DNA of 64,000 nucleotides from Ariolimax columbianus. Taxonomy: Eukaryota > Mollusca > Gastropoda > Stylommatophora > Arionidae. The notes beneath the pieces were generated by a model. The model saw only the letters and a list, made by a program, of their open reading frames with translations. It was not told where the DNA came from and searched no databases. A program made the translations under genes and the position numbers. Positions within the stretch are counted from its first letter, which is position 1; the number at the start of each line of letters is the position of its first letter. The stretch is from NCBI GenBank assembly GCA_036924085.1, contig JAVGWX010000009.1:59808331-59872330 (forward strand). The letters are read 5' to 3'. Below are positions 10,846-22,492 of this stretch, piece by piece.

Positions 10846-11869
10846 TCATCGCACCCTGTTTGATGTATTTGCAATAGCGATAAGGTGCGGGAGGCCAAGA
10901 TGTTTGCGTACCGGCCTCCTGAGCAAGAGTACACGAGTTGAAAATCTCGGTAGCGCAAATATTTTATCTAAGGGTGGTAAAATATAACATACCTTGTACA
11001 CCTAATTGCCAACTGTAGGGACAAGCGTCATTCATTGCCGCCCACTCTGAACCCATCCGGTGAAAGCCGGTGTTGGGAATAAACGGATATTTGTTATTTT
11101 TGTTCCCACCAGTGATTATAAATCATTTCGGAGCACACTTGATTTGGGAAAATTCTACCTCGCCAAACTTCATTTATATAGCAATGGTAGAACAAAGGAA
11201 TAGTCTACAATCATTTAATAACACGTACACTGTTTGAAAATGAATTTAACACCTCTCAAAAATAATTAGAAAAAGGAAGATGCACATCAAAGTACGTCGG
11301 CACACCGTTTGAGAATCACTGTTCTAACCCTTGTACTTGCAATAATGATTTCATAATTTGAAGTGCGAGTCCTGGATTTCCTGTCGTTCTATGTGGTCGT
11401 TATTTATTCACCTGAGTTACATCATCTTCGCAAATTAGGAATTACTGATAGTTAAGTTCACACAGGATTGTAGGTGATTATTTAACATTTCAGCTCGAAT
11501 TCATCTTGTCTGAAGATAATGATTGGTAATGTTGAATGTGTTTAAATCCTTTCCCATCGAGAGAGTTTCATCTGCTTAATCTTAAAGTAATAGAATACGT
11601 GAAACCTTGACATCTTAATGTGATAGCAGATGCAGAGAAGTTTTACTATTTTCCTTTCAATGTGTAAGTAACACGAAGAATTTTTGTTAATGATTTCCAC
11701 AGAAACATCAATACTCTGAGCAAGAGCTTTATTACACGTGAAAGTATTGTTCTCGGAACAATTGAGCAGAGATCAGTTTACGGTAGATACATTTTTTTTC
11801 TATGTGTGAGATGTATAACTGTGCCAGTGGTTCTAAGCATTTATTGTACAATGGACATCTTTAGGGGTA
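10846..11869. other. no gene seen
   Basis: AT-rich. GGTGAAAGCCGGTGTTGGG near 11060 is a short GC-richer patch. No family recognised. Confidence 0.4.
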
Positions 11870-12321
11870 TGTTTCAACCTACAGACCCCTTGACAGTCTG
11901 ATTATGCTTGTGGACCCTTTCTAAGCCTGGTAAAATGTATAGGCTCTTTCACGAGTTTGGTGAAGCCTGTGAACTCCTTTGAGAGATTGTGTAGATTGAA
12001 AGATTATGGATGTCTTTGAGAAGTTGGTAAAGCATTAAGTCCCCTTTAAGATTCTGGTGTAGCCATTAAACTCCTTTGAGAGTCTGGTGTAGCCATTAAA
12101 CTTCTTTGAAAGTCTGGTGTAGCCTATGGTTCCATTTAGGAGTTTGATGAAGCCATTGCTTTCATGTATAGTCTATCTACGATTTTGTCTTATTGTATAT
12201 TCCTGTGAATCCTGTTATGTTCCCCTGTGGCAGTCTAAAATAGCTCATGGAACCATTTGACAGTCTGACAAAGTTTATCAAACAATTGACGGTCTGAAAA
12301 TGCCCGCTTAACAGTCTGCTT
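11870..12321. repeat. degenerate minisatellite, left flank of LINE B
   Basis: Imperfect units of about 32-40 bp around GAGAGTCTGGTGTAGCCATT. It breaks off at the 12-bp target duplication of LINE B. TCTGGTAAAG-type units resume beyond the LINE at 14940. Confidence 0.65.
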
Positions 12322-12356
12322 GAAATGCGTTTCTTCTTCTTCTTCTTCGTACGCAG

Positions 12357-13330
12357 TCAGACAGTAACCATTATTTTTTCGAAAAAAGCGGCGGTCATCC
12401 TGAGGCTGTCGCCACTGCCATAGAGCTTGTCTTGCAGTTCCACTGGTGATGGCCACATCTGCTCTCTCTGATCCTCGTATGTCGGGCAGTTCTGCAGCAG
12501 ATGTTCAGCGGTCATTTTGCCAGTACCGCACGTGTAACCAGTATGTTCGGTTTCCCATTTGGTCATGTATCTGGCTTTGATAAGCCGTTTTGACTCTTCG
12601 TACGTCATACTAGTATCTGTTTGTGGTAGTCTTGCATCTTCTTTTGCCAGTCTGTCTGCCTCCTCGTTGCCTTGGATGTTGCAGTGTGATGGGACCCACT
12701 GTACCACCACCCTTTTTGGTGCGGACTGCTGGCACAGTTTGCAGAGTGCTGCTCTTAAGTCATTAAGCTCAGTGTTTTTCTGGCTTTTTAGCGCTGTGAC
12801 TACGGCGAGAGCATCTGTAAGCAGGACTATATAGCTTTCATTTTCATTGTGTGTCACCATTTCTTCCACTGCCGCCCTCAGTGCCTCTGCCTCCGCTCTG
12901 AAATTGCTTGTGTACCTACCAGTAGCGAATGACAGTGTTATTTGTCTGCCATTTGGTAGGTTCAGGAATGCTCCTGCCCCACCGTTCTGTGTAGTGTTTG
13001 TTACAGAACCGTCGGTGTATGCATGGGTCCAGTCCATGCTTGGGTAGCTTTTCGATATGAAGCTTAGGGTAGTATCTCTCCTTTATTTTTCAGTCTGGCA
13101 GTTTTTGTTTCCAATACCTGGTATATTTTCTACCACCTCTGGAAATATATCCTGCCTCCAGGTAGGTTTTCGTACAGTAGTGATGGGTTTTGGTGTTGTT
13201 AGTGCGTTTATGGGATCTTCGTGCATCTTTGCTTTGGCTATTTCTGCAAAGTTTCTCCGCTTTAGTTTCCCATTTCCCAAATTGTTTAGTCTCTGGTGCA
13301 TTGGGTCAGTATTCGAAGTTTCTCTGCCTG
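12357..13330 (-). pseudogene. LINE B RNase H and C-terminal knuckle, with a 129-bp deletion
   Basis: The frame from 13037 contains DWTHAYTDGSVTNTTQNGG (first catalytic Asp), EAEALRAAVEEM (Glu), LLTDALAVVTAL (Asp) and WVPSHCNIQGNEEADRLA (His and Asp region), so the RNase H set is complete. Upstream a TAA replaces a Glu codon near 13083. Compared with LINE A, 43 residues between the RNase H and the knuckle are missing, an in-frame 129-bp deletion corresponding to LINE A 57966-58094. It removes the first two Cys of the knuckle pattern; AEHLLQNCPTY remains. Confidence 0.92.
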
Positions 13331-13333
13331 CAG

Positions 13334-14820
13334 CTAGGCTCTGCAGTCTCTTCTATCGGTTATGGATTGCAGTTTTGTAATCTTTTCAAGCTCTACAATT
13401 GGCGTTGACTTCATGCCTCCTGTTATAACTCTCATAGCTTGGTTTTGAAGTTTGCTAACTTTATCGAAGTTCGCCTTTGCTGCTGTTGTCCATGCCGCAA
13501 TGCCATACTCGAGAACTGGTCTCACTCTTCCAGTGTACAGTTTCTTTAGTATGCTTTCGTCTGCTCCCCAGCTTGTGCCAGCAAGTTTCCTCATGATTGC
13601 CATTCTTTCTCTGGCTCTCATTCGGTTTCTCTCAATCTGACTTTTCCATGTCATGCGCCGATCAAATATGACTCCCATATAGGTTGGGTTGTCGTTTGGC
13701 TGCAGGAATTTGCCATTTAGACTTAATTTGGTATTTTGGGGTTTTAATGAAAGTGAGAATATTGTGCATGTGGTTTTCTCCTCGTTTATTTTGACCAGCC
13801 ATGAGTTCGCCCACTCTTCCAGCGATGTTAGGGCCGTCTGCATCCGATTTCTTGCTATGGTGAGATTCTTTTCAGAGGTCCACATAGCCAGATCGTCTGC
13901 AAACATTGAGCTATGGACTCTCCTTGGTATTTTCTCTGTAATGTCGTTTATATATACCAGGAAGAGTGTGGGTGACAGTACTCCCCCTTGGGGTACTCCC
14001 TGCTCGAGTGTCACCTTTTTGCTCATCTGCCCTTGTACTTGGACTCTGGCCGTTCTTTGTTTGAGGTAGTGGTTGATCCACTTGTACATTTTCCCACAAA
14101 CGTCACTTCTTCTTAGATTGACTCTAAGTCCGTCTTTCCAGACTTTGTCAAATGCCTTTTCCAGATCCACCGAAACAGCTACTGTGTGTTTCTGTGCCGG
14201 GTAGGCATCTTCTATTTTCTGGGCTATGAGGATGACCTGGTCCTCAGTGGATCTGTGCTGTCTAAAGCCGGCTTGCTGTGGAATTAGTATTCGTTTTTCT
14301 TCCAGATGCCACATCAGTCTGGTGTTTATCATACGTTCCATCAGCTTGCCGACACAGCTCAGATGGCTGATGGGCCTGTATCCATTTGGATCTGTTTTGT
14401 CCTTTCCTGTTTTTGGTACTGGTACCAGTATTGCGTCTTTCCATGCCTGGGGTACAATTCCCCTTTTCCAGCTTTGGTTCAGGACCGATAGCAGTTTCCT
14501 CTTCGCTGTTTGGCCCAGCCCCATCAGCATTTCGTTTGTTATCCCGTCGTTTCCGGGAGATTTCCTTTTCTTTAATGTTCTCATAGCCTCTTCCATTTCG
14601 CTCATTGTTAATTTGGCCATCATGTGCTCTTCAGGTGCCGTATTGATGTTGTCGTGCCCCTTTAGCTCTTCACTAATGTCTGTATGCTTATTTGCAGGGA
14701 CCTCGATGTGATTTGCTCTGGCATAGTGATCGACAACAGCGTTTGCGGCTTTCTTACCTGTGAGCAAGTTTTCGCCCTGCTTGATGGCAATATGTTTGTT
14801 TGACGGGGATTCGTCGTTCA
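13334..14820 (-). pseudogene. LINE B reverse transcriptase
   Basis: The frame is open from the truncation point at 14820 to 13334 (about 495 residues). It contains the finger/palm block DPNGYRPISHLSCVGKLMER, then QAGFRQHRSTEDQ, VDLEKAFDKVW (first catalytic Asp), GVPQGGVLSPTLF and SMFADDLAMW (the F-A-D-D catalytic box). All RT motifs are in place. The frame ends at a TAG that replaces a Gln codon (CAG) of LINE A. A 7-bp deletion follows about 30 bp later, separating this part from the RNase H part. In an active element it would copy the LINE RNA at the nicked target. Confidence 0.92.
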
Positions 14821-14832
14821 GAAATGCGTTTC

Positions 14833-15260
14833 GAAATGATGGCTTCTTTAATAAAGATGTTGGGGATTGGCCCCCTCCCCCTCGCTCTTTCGAATTGAGG
14901 TAACGCCTGTGTACTACCTTACGAGTTGGACTTAGTATATATGCCCCTTTGATAGATCAATGAAGCCAATGTGCCCTTTTATTAATCTGGTAAAGTTTGC
15001 GTTTACATGTGGTAGTTTCGCGACACCTCTGACCACTTAGAATAATCTGGTGAAGGTTGCGGCTACATGTGGTAGTTTCGCGAAGCATCTGGACCCTTAG
15101 AATAATCTGGTGAAGGTTGCAGTTACATGTGGTAGTTTTTCAACGCCTCTGGACACTTAGAATAATCTGGTAAAGGTTGCGGTTATATGTGGTAGTTTTG
15201 CAACGCCTCTGGACACTTAGAATAATCTGGTGACGCTAATAAATCCTTTTGACTGATGAT
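14833..15260. repeat. minisatellite right of LINE B, 60-bp units
   Basis: From about 14980 to 15235 four units in near-exact 60-bp register share AGAATAATCTGGTGAAGGTT and ACATGTGGTAGTTT. The stretch 14833-14979 holds weaker units resembling the array left of LINE B. Confidence 0.8.
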
Positions 15261-15486
15261 GAAATCTAAGGACCTCTTTAGAAATCCGCCCTTTTCACAC
15301 CTTTGGCAGTATAGCGAAACCAGTGGTATCCATCTAGAATAATATTAATACATGCATGCGCTACAATTTTTAGATTAACACAAGAAATCAATATTATCTA
15401 AATAATTACACATTTTTTTAAACTTTGCTAAAACAGGGTCGTTAAAGTTAATACAAGTTAATGAAACATATTTGATTCAATTTATG

Positions 15487-15564
<78 letters not shown>

Positions 15565-16025
15565 GTTTATGTGTTACTGTTTTAATTAATTTTTTTTATT
15601 ATAAGCAATGTATATAGAAGTCAACTGTTCTATGAAAAATGTGTGTCAAATAAGATCTGGTTACATTTGATCAAGTCGCCACTGGATACAATAAGGATTT
15701 TATTTTGCCAGCCTGATAATTGCTGTGTACACTTGTGTACAGTTGGGGTTGAAGGGGAATGGAGGGGTCAGCTTCAATTGCCAACTTTTGTTTTGTATGA
15801 GGGAGAAAAAGACAAGAATGTTGTGTTAGTCATTCAAAAGTAAATAGCATGTCCTTTACTGGACGTCTCTACTTACAACCTCTAACGTAGTTGGGTGTTA
15901 TGTTTCTTGCTTGCAGAGCATTGTCCCTCAACAAAAACAAGTCGTATATCGGTCCTGATCTCCTTATTCTAGTGCCATTATGTTTTTCAGAAGCTCTCGT
16001 CTCCACGGGTGTTTAGGTCTGCCTT
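15261..16025. repeat. (AT)n microsatellite in gene-free sequence
   Basis: An uninterrupted AT dinucleotide tract covers about 15488-15560. The rest is AT-rich with no recognised family. Confidence 0.7.
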
Positions 16026-16043
16026 AATCTCTCTTGGATTCCG

Positions 16044-16315
16044 TGGCGAAGTGGTTAAGCCGCCGGCCTCGTGATCAGGTGGTGTGGGTTCGACTCCGAA
16101 CTCTGTCGCCTTTTTCACGAGTGCTTGATGCGAAGTCCCCTGCATCTCGTAGTCGCCCCCTAGTAGTTTTGTGCTTGACTTGCCACTGGAGTCGGGTGGC
16201 ACGAGACAAGAGAGTGAGGATAAAAAGTAGCGCAGTTAATCCTTACTAAAAAATAATGCTAGCAAAATTTATTATGCCAATATCGTCTACGATGGACGGC
16301 GGCCTAACTAAAAAA
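16044..16315 (+). mobile_element. tRNA-derived SINE with perfect target duplication
   Basis: A tRNA-like head has A box TGGCGAAGTGGTTAAG at 16044 and B box GGTTCGACTCC at about 16087-16097. A body of about 170 bp and an A-rich end follow. An 18-bp duplication (AATCTCTCTTGGATTCCG, 16026-16043 and 16316-16333) flanks it. The head is not a functional tRNA, because the acceptor and anticodon stems do not pair well. It is unrelated in body to SINE-T and SINE-F. It appears fairly young given the intact duplication. Confidence 0.88.
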
Positions 16316-16319
16316 AATC

Positions 16320-16640
16320 TCTCTTGGATTCCGAAATAGGCCCTTTCTTTGTAATGCTGCCAGCTGTTTTCCGTAATGTAAAAATGACCCAACGCTAACG
16401 CCTTTTCCGTACGCCAAGTGAGACTGATATTGGCACGGTTCCTTCCCACAGTTTCAGATTAGGAACATTTTCTCATATCATTTTAATCACACTATTAGGT
16501 TCAGGTACCCATTGATGGAAGTTTGTACCTTGTCTATTGCTGTCCTTTTTGTTCCGCAAGTTATGGAGTCATATAATAAGACAGACTTTGCATTTGAGTT
16601 GAAGATTTGCAGTGAAATTATCAGGTTTTTTCGAGTATAC
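16320..16640 (-). pseudogene. LINE fragment, region after the reverse transcriptase
   Basis: The minus-strand translation from about 16613 reads LQIFNSNAKSVLLYDSITC, followed by a stretch like TAIDKVQTSINGYL. This is the typical LxIFNSNVKSVLLYGxETW...KIQxFINxCL region of animal LINE proteins downstream of the catalytic domain. Stops follow. A weaker continuation reaches the SINE duplication at 16333. No catalytic motif is present. Confidence 0.65.
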
Positions 16641-16785
16641 TCACACGTAATTACAAGTTAAGCCATCTTTATCGCTGATAATTTACAGTTCATACTTTTT
16701 ATTCGACTAGTTCAAAATGTAGGAAGAACAGGCCGTGCCAATTTGCTTAGGACTTAGGCAGCAGAGGTAGAGGTCAAGGTAGTCT

Positions 16786-17065
16786 TATAGCAGTTTTATT
16801 TATGGTGTAGAAACATTGACCCTGACCAAGAAATTGAGAAAAAAATTATGAAAGCCTTTGAAATGTGGGTATTCAGAAGACTTGGGCGAGTTTCTTGGAA
16901 ATATAGGAAAATCAATAGTGAGGTTCTGGAACAATTCAAGGTGAAGAAGATTCTTCTGATGAAGATTAAAGGCATAAAACTACATTATTTGGTCATGTCA
17001 AGCGATATGACAGTCTGCTGAAAGTTAAATTGGCTGGAAGAGTGGTGAGATACAAAAGGGGAGTA
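16786..17065 (+). pseudogene. LINE C-terminal fragment
   Basis: Contains FEMWVFRRLGRVSWKYRK and, after a frame change, HYFGHVKRYDSLLKVKLAGR. It is the same family type as the fragment at 7172-7545. No catalytic residues remain. Confidence 0.65.
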
Positions 17066-17149
17066 GTACATTAATTGCGTTGGGGAACTTATAGAAATAA
17101 AGAGAATTTAAATCCAAAACGAAAATAAAAATCTTGAACTTAAGTGTAA

Positions 17150-17640
17150 AGTCGGTTCTATTGTATGACTATGAAACTGATATATAATAATATAATCCAC
17201 ATTAGTCTTATATATGGTCCAGAATGACGGAGGATGACAGAGAGGGATACCCAGAGATTAAAAACGTTTCACTATACATGCATTCGTAGAATTATTAGAT
17301 TGATTTGGCCAGACAAAATATCAAATGACAAACTCTTACAGGATATCAACCAAGCAGAAATTGATAGTATTATAAGAGAGAGAAGATGGGGATGGCTGGG
17401 GCATGTCATGAGAATGAGTCCGGGCAGCCCAGAAAACCAGCACTTACTGGACATTGGAGGGTAAAAGAGAGAAAGGTAGACCAAGAAATACTTGGAGAAG
17501 CACGACGGAGGAGGAGCTGTGCTCCGCACCTCTGATAGAAGGCACTGCGCGAACAGCTGCTCAAGGCATAGAGGTATGAAAGTCCTCATGGAAGCCTAAT
17601 TGCCACAGGGCAAGAGATTTAAATTCTATTCTATTCAAGG
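17150..17640 (+). pseudogene. LINE C-terminal fragment with (ATTCT)n tail
   Basis: The frame from 17234 contains RLKTFHYTCIRRIIRLIWPD and IIRERRWGWLGHVMRM. The W-P-D, R-x-W-x-W-x-G-H-V-x-R-M pattern is diagnostic of LINE protein ends. Decayed sequence continues to a short ATTCT-repeat tail at about 17615-17632. That kind of tail is familiar from CR1-like elements; the clade assignment is tentative. Confidence 0.75.
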
Positions 17641-20442
17641 ATGCCATTGCTATTGGTGAAAGCAATTTTTCAGTTTGTTTACCCAAAGTCCAGAACACAA
17701 ATTGACCAGGGCTCTATTAAAAGCAAACACGTATAGCTTTGTAGCCTATCCACACCACTCACCAATCCATGGACGTAGGTACCTAGTTTATGCTACGAAA
17801 GTCAAGTACTCTGGAAGCTGTAATGCAAATCCCAAACCGTCTGCAGCAAAATCACGATGGTAAACGTGACCGCATCTGACCAAAGGGCTATTTATGTGTT
17901 TATAAGTTCGGTGTCTCGTTGAAACCAGAGGAAATACAGAAAAAATAAGAACCACAAAAGCCAAAGGCGTTCTTGTGAAAACATGTTAGAACTGTGGACT
18001 TTTGACATGCAACATGCCAAACTGGCAATTCTGCAATGAAGCTTTCAAAATGTTTAATTAATTTATCTTTAATATTGTATAATGTGGATTGAGGAAAGGG
18101 GGGAGGGTGGAGCGGTATAGATGGGGTCGAGGGTGGTCGTGTGTGCGAAAGAGGCGGCATGTTGAAGTGGTTAGTTTCCCAACCCAAACTTGTTAAGTTT
18201 GGATTTTTGAAACGGCAAGGTCGCATTACAGTGAGAAGTAAAGCCATTCAAACGATGAATGTTGAAGCCGAATGTACTTTGCCCATTCGGATTAGGTGCA
18301 AAAACACTGCATTAGGAAAACCGGCGGTATTCAAAACGAAAAAAAACACCTGTAAATTATTTTTTTTAAACCGATTCTTCTCTAATATTTTTCAAGGAAT
18401 TTGTCATGTAACGAACACACACACAAACAATTTAGAAAAATTAATTAATAAATAACAATATTGTTTTTTTAATCACATATAAAGAAAACGTTAGTGCAAA
18501 CATAATTCTTCCCAATGTTCCTCTAATAAAAAAGCCAACCAATTTTCTGACGCCATGGCCATTAACTGAAATAAACGAAATACATGAAATTTGACTTCAA
18601 AAAAAGAGCTGGTGACCCTGACCGCCAAACAAAAAATGAAAATATTGCAGGTCAACCGGATTCTCTATGATTAATACATTACTCTTGGTCTTTCCTTTTC
18701 CCTTTTTTCTCAACAATCTCTTATTAATTCCAGTGCCTCTGGTTCTATCATCCACCTTTCTAGTTAGGAAGAAAAAGTAGAATTTAAAACATAAATATTT
18801 CTGTCCTTGAACTTTTGAGGTGAAGGTGTTTTTTCCCAGATTTTTTCGTTGTTTTGATAGAAGGGATGTAAGAAGGCTGCTTAAGGGGCCTAACTCTTCC
18901 CTCCTCTTCCCTCTACTCCATAACCTTCCCCCCTTCCCCCCCCCCCCCCCACACACACACGTAGAGACTGAGCTCCATCATCGCATTACGCAAAACATAA
19001 AGCACACTGCTATCACGTGCGTACAACATGCAGCAAGTAGTCATCACTCGCGGAAATAACACAACTGAGAAACCGGAAATGCCAATCGTGGAATAGCGCG
19101 GTAACTTTGGCACTGCTGATAAAACAAATTAACAAGATCAGACTGGCGACCACTCCTGTTTACCTGGGACTTTATATCTAATTACATCCACAACTCCCCC
19201 CCCCCCCTCACACACCCTCAACGTTAAACCCCTGCCCCTCATTTCCCAGGCCCTTGTTTTCTTGGTGGCTGTTCAAATTACCCTAAATTCAGATTAATTT
19301 CTGTCTTTGAAGAATGCTTAAATAAATAAATAAAACTGTCTGGGCCGGCTTTTAGCTCATATTACTTTGAACGTTGTTTCTTTTAAACGTTTTATTTGTT
19401 GTTGTTTTTGTTCCTTGTTTTTTTTTCTACCATTTAAAAATATATGAAAGAAGACATTAACCGGATTCGTTAGAGTGAAAACAGGACAGAATGGATATTG
19501 AACATAATAATGCCTAAAATACATTAACGGACACGAAACACTACTTCCTCAAAATCCAGACACTATCTATAAAAAACTAATACTATCACAAACCCCCCCC
19601 CCCCCCCCTCTTTAAGATAGAATTAACGCGGCTACGGCTATTTCATAACAAATTACACACCTTTTCACTAGCCTACACAAAATTAAAATATCATCCCAAT
19701 AGAAGTTACCTACAGATTAATTTATGGAATCACACCAATACTTAGACAGATAACAACGGTGTTAGGGCTTAGAGCACAAAAATGCCAACTGTACAAAACA
19801 AACTCACAAGAGACAGAAAACCATTTTTTTTTTTTTTGTAAAGTAATTAGTCCAACACTTTGTAAAATTAGACGAATTATAAATAAATACTCACAAATAA
19901 AGGTAGACATGTTTAGAGCGATAATACTACATACACTTCCACGGAGATTCAAGGATATTCAATAAAACTATTTATAATTCTAGCAGAATTTAGATACCTA
20001 GTATGGACATGGCGAAATGAGGCTCTATATATGGGCACAACTTCAACCCAGGCAGTGTTCTCGTGTTGTCTGAAAGAAAAAGTTAATTGTTTGCTCAAGC
20101 GCTTCACGATCTGTGAGGCGTTTGGATAAAAAAAACGGACTTTTGCCTGAGAGACAAGTCCCAGAGATTGGTGAGAGCGTGTACATGAATGTGTGCACAT
20201 ACATGTGTGTATGTGTGTAGTAGTAGGAATGAATATGCATATAAAATATGTCTGCCTGTATATAAAGGTAAATAGAGTATGAACGAATGTGTGCAAATAC
20301 ACGTGCTAAGAATGACTGTATACTTATTAAAGTATGTAAAACAGGAGTGAAAGAAAGTCGACAGAAGAATGAAAGTATACACGGATACAGACACGTATGT
20401 AATGTCATGTCTCAAAAGAGATTTTGTAAAAACGTTTCAATT
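17641..20442. other. no gene seen; several C runs
   Basis: A long AT-rich stretch without recognised elements. C runs lie at about 18938-18950, 19197-19207 and 19592-19607, and an (AC)n stretch at 18951-18960. Open frames up to 121 residues have no familiar motif. The minus-strand frame at 20043-20408 is rich in Tyr, Thr and His and probably fortuitous. Confidence 0.4.
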
Positions 20443-20455
20443 GAATAAAAAAACT

Positions 20456-20776
20456 ACGATGCCTATTACCAATTGAACCGAAGAGAGCAGGTCGTTGTCT
20501 TCAGACTTCGCACTGGCCACAATAGACTGATGTACCACCTATTCATCAAATTGAAGATAGGTGGTACCGACGAATGCCCGTGCGGTACCGCTAAAATGAC
20601 CGCTGAACATCTGCTGCAGAACTGCCCGACATACGAGGATCAGAGAGAGCAGATGTGGCCATCACCAGTGGAACTGCAAGACAAGCTATATGGCAGTGGC
20701 GACAGCCTCAGGATGACCGCCGCTTTTTCGAAAAAATAATGGTTACTGTCTGAATGCGTATGAAGAAGAAGAGGAA
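20456..20776 (+). mobile_element. short 5'-truncated copy of the LINE A/B family
   Basis: Encodes only the protein end: YYQLNRREQVVVFRLRTGHN, then CPCGTAKMTAEHLLQNCPTY (the C-x-C...H...C knuckle), then SLRMTAAF. One T is missing near 20728 relative to LINE A, which changes the last residues. The 3' end is ATGCGTATGAAGAAGAAGAG. The flanking duplication GAATAAAAAA-CT (20443-20455 and 20777-20788) differs by one A. It resembles the LINE A 3' end at 57970-58290. Confidence 0.9.
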
Positions 20777-20949
20777 GAATAAAAAACTTAAAATCATGTT
20801 TGAACATAATAAATAAATATACTAATCAGACTGAGAAACACAACAAATAAGTTCATATACTGAAAACAATATTGAAATAATAATAAGGAATTTTTTTTAT
20901 CTCAACGGACGTGAATAATTGAATTGAAAGTTTCTGTTGTCATGGAAAA

Positions 20950-22490
20950 ATGAAATGAAAGTATGGATTAGTTTGCATGAGAGGGTCAAAGTACAAAAGA
21001 AATAGGGATTTATTGGCAAGAAAAGGTCAAAGTGGAATGAAAGTAGGGATTTCTTGGCAAAAAAGGGTCACAGTGGAATGAAAGTAGGAAATTCTTGGCA
21101 AGAAAGGGTCCAAGTGTAATAAAAGTAGGGATTTCTTGGAAAGGAATGGTCAAAGTGGAATGAAAGTAGGGATCTCTTGGCAAGAAAGGGTCAAAGGGGA
21201 ATGAGAGTAGGGATTTCTTGGCAAGAAAGGGTCAAAGTGGAATGAAAGTAGGGATTTCTTGGCAAGAAAGTGTCAAAGGGGAATGAGAGTAGGGATTTCT
21301 TGGCAAGAAAGGGTCAAAGGGGAATGAGAGTAGGGATTTCTTGGCAAGAAAGGGTCAAAGTGGAATGAAAGTAGGGATCTCTTGGCAAGAAAAGGTAAAA
21401 GGGGAATGAGAGTAGGGATTTCTTGGCAAGAAAAGGTCAAAGTGGAATGAAAGTAGGGATTTCTTGGCAGGAAAGTGTCAAAGGGGAATGAGAGTAGGGA
21501 TTTCTTGGCAAGAAAGGGTCAAAGTAGAATGAAAGTAGGGATTTCTTGGCAAGAAAGGGTCAAAGTGTAGTGAAAGTAGGGATCTCTTGGCAATAAAAGG
21601 TAAAAGTGGAATGAAAGTAGGGATTTCTTGGCAAGAAAGGGTCAAAGGGGAATGAGAGTAGGGATTTCTTGGCAAGAAAGGGTCAAAGTGGAATGAAAGT
21701 AGGGATTTCTTGGCAAGAAAGGGTCAAAGTGTAATGAAAGTAGGGATCTCTTGGCAATAAAAGGTAAAAGTGGAATGAAAGTAGGGATTTCTTGGCAAGA
21801 AAGGGTCAAAGTGGAATGAAAGTAGTATTTCTTGGCAAGAAAGGGTCAAAGTGTAATGAAAGTAGGGATCTCTTGGCAATAAAAGGTAAAAGTGGAATGA
21901 AAGTAGGGATTTCTTGGCAATAAAAGGTTAAAGTGGAATTTTTTTTTTTTTTTTTTTTTTTTTTTGCGTTCGCCTTATTTCTCTAATCCCCAAGGCGGTG
22001 TGCGTTGCACTGTGGTTTTTATTTTGCGCCTGTCGGCCCAATGCATCCGACTTCAGCATGCATTTTATGTAAGGGTCTGCTTCCTCCTGCATTTTCTAAG
22101 GGTTTGCTTCCCCGGGGTAACGGCCGGTGCTGTGATGGGGATCGAACCCAGCACCTTCGGATTGTGAGCCGTGCCACTTATCCACTAGGCCACGCCGTCC
22201 CGGTTAAAGTGGAATGAAAGTAGGGATTTCTTGCCAAGAAAAGTTCAAAGTGGAATGAAAGTAGGGATTTGTTGGCACGAAAAGGTCAAAGTGGTATGAA
22301 AGTAGGGATTTCTTGGCAAGAAAGGATCAAAGTGGAATGAAAGTACGGATTTTTTTTACAAGAAAGGGTCAAAGTGGAATGAAAGTAGGGATTTCTTGGC
22401 AAGAAAAGGTCAAAGTAGAATGAAAGTATAGATTTTTTTTGCAAGAAAAGGTTAAAGTGGAATGAAAGTACTGATTTCTTGGCAGTAAAG
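20950..22490. repeat. 41-bp minisatellite, about 30 units
   Basis: The consensus core is GTAGGGATTTCTTGGCAAGA followed by AAGGGTCAAAGTGGAATGAAA. Variant types (ATCTCTTGG, GGCAATAAAAGG, GGGGAATGAGAG) alternate in runs, which hints at higher-order duplication. SINE-T at 21940-22201 interrupts it. There are no spacers, so it is not a CRISPR array. Confidence 0.92.
21940..22201 (-). mobile_element. SINE-T, minus strand, complete, with 14-bp duplication
   Basis: Read on the minus strand it starts near 22201 with a tRNA-like head. The A box GTGGCCTAGTGGATAAG lies at about 22176-22194 and the B box GGTTCGATCC at about 22140-22149. The body includes CACCGGCCGTTACCCCGGGG. It ends in a poly(A) tail seen as about 26 T at 21940-21965. 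GGTTAAAGTGGAAT (21926-21939 and 22202-22215) is a perfect duplication and is itself minisatellite sequence. This is the cleanest copy of the family in the window. Confidence 0.93.
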
Positions 22491-22492
22491 AG

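Larger units (their letters stand above)
12334..14820 (-). mobile_element. LINE B, I-type non-LTR retrotransposon, 5'-truncated
   Basis: A perfect 12-bp duplication (GAAATGCGTTTC, 12322-12333 and 14821-14832) bounds a minus-strand LINE. Its 3' end is TGCGTACGAAGAAGAAG followed by more GAA units. The 5' end lies just upstream of the reverse transcriptase domain, so the endonuclease is missing. This is a normal outcome of target-primed reverse transcription. Sequence identity to LINE A is high. It inserted into a minisatellite region. Confidence 0.95.

Noticed and set aside
12559..14711. Plus-strand frames across LINE B
   Set aside because: They are antisense shadows of the minus-strand LINE proteins.
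16044..16120. Functional tRNA gene
   Set aside because: A and B boxes are present, but the acceptor and anticodon stems do not pair. The sequence is the head of a 272-bp SINE with target duplications.
20950..22490. CRISPR-like or satellite-borne gene array
   Set aside because: Tandem 41-bp units with no spacers. The small minus-strand frame is produced by the repeat.
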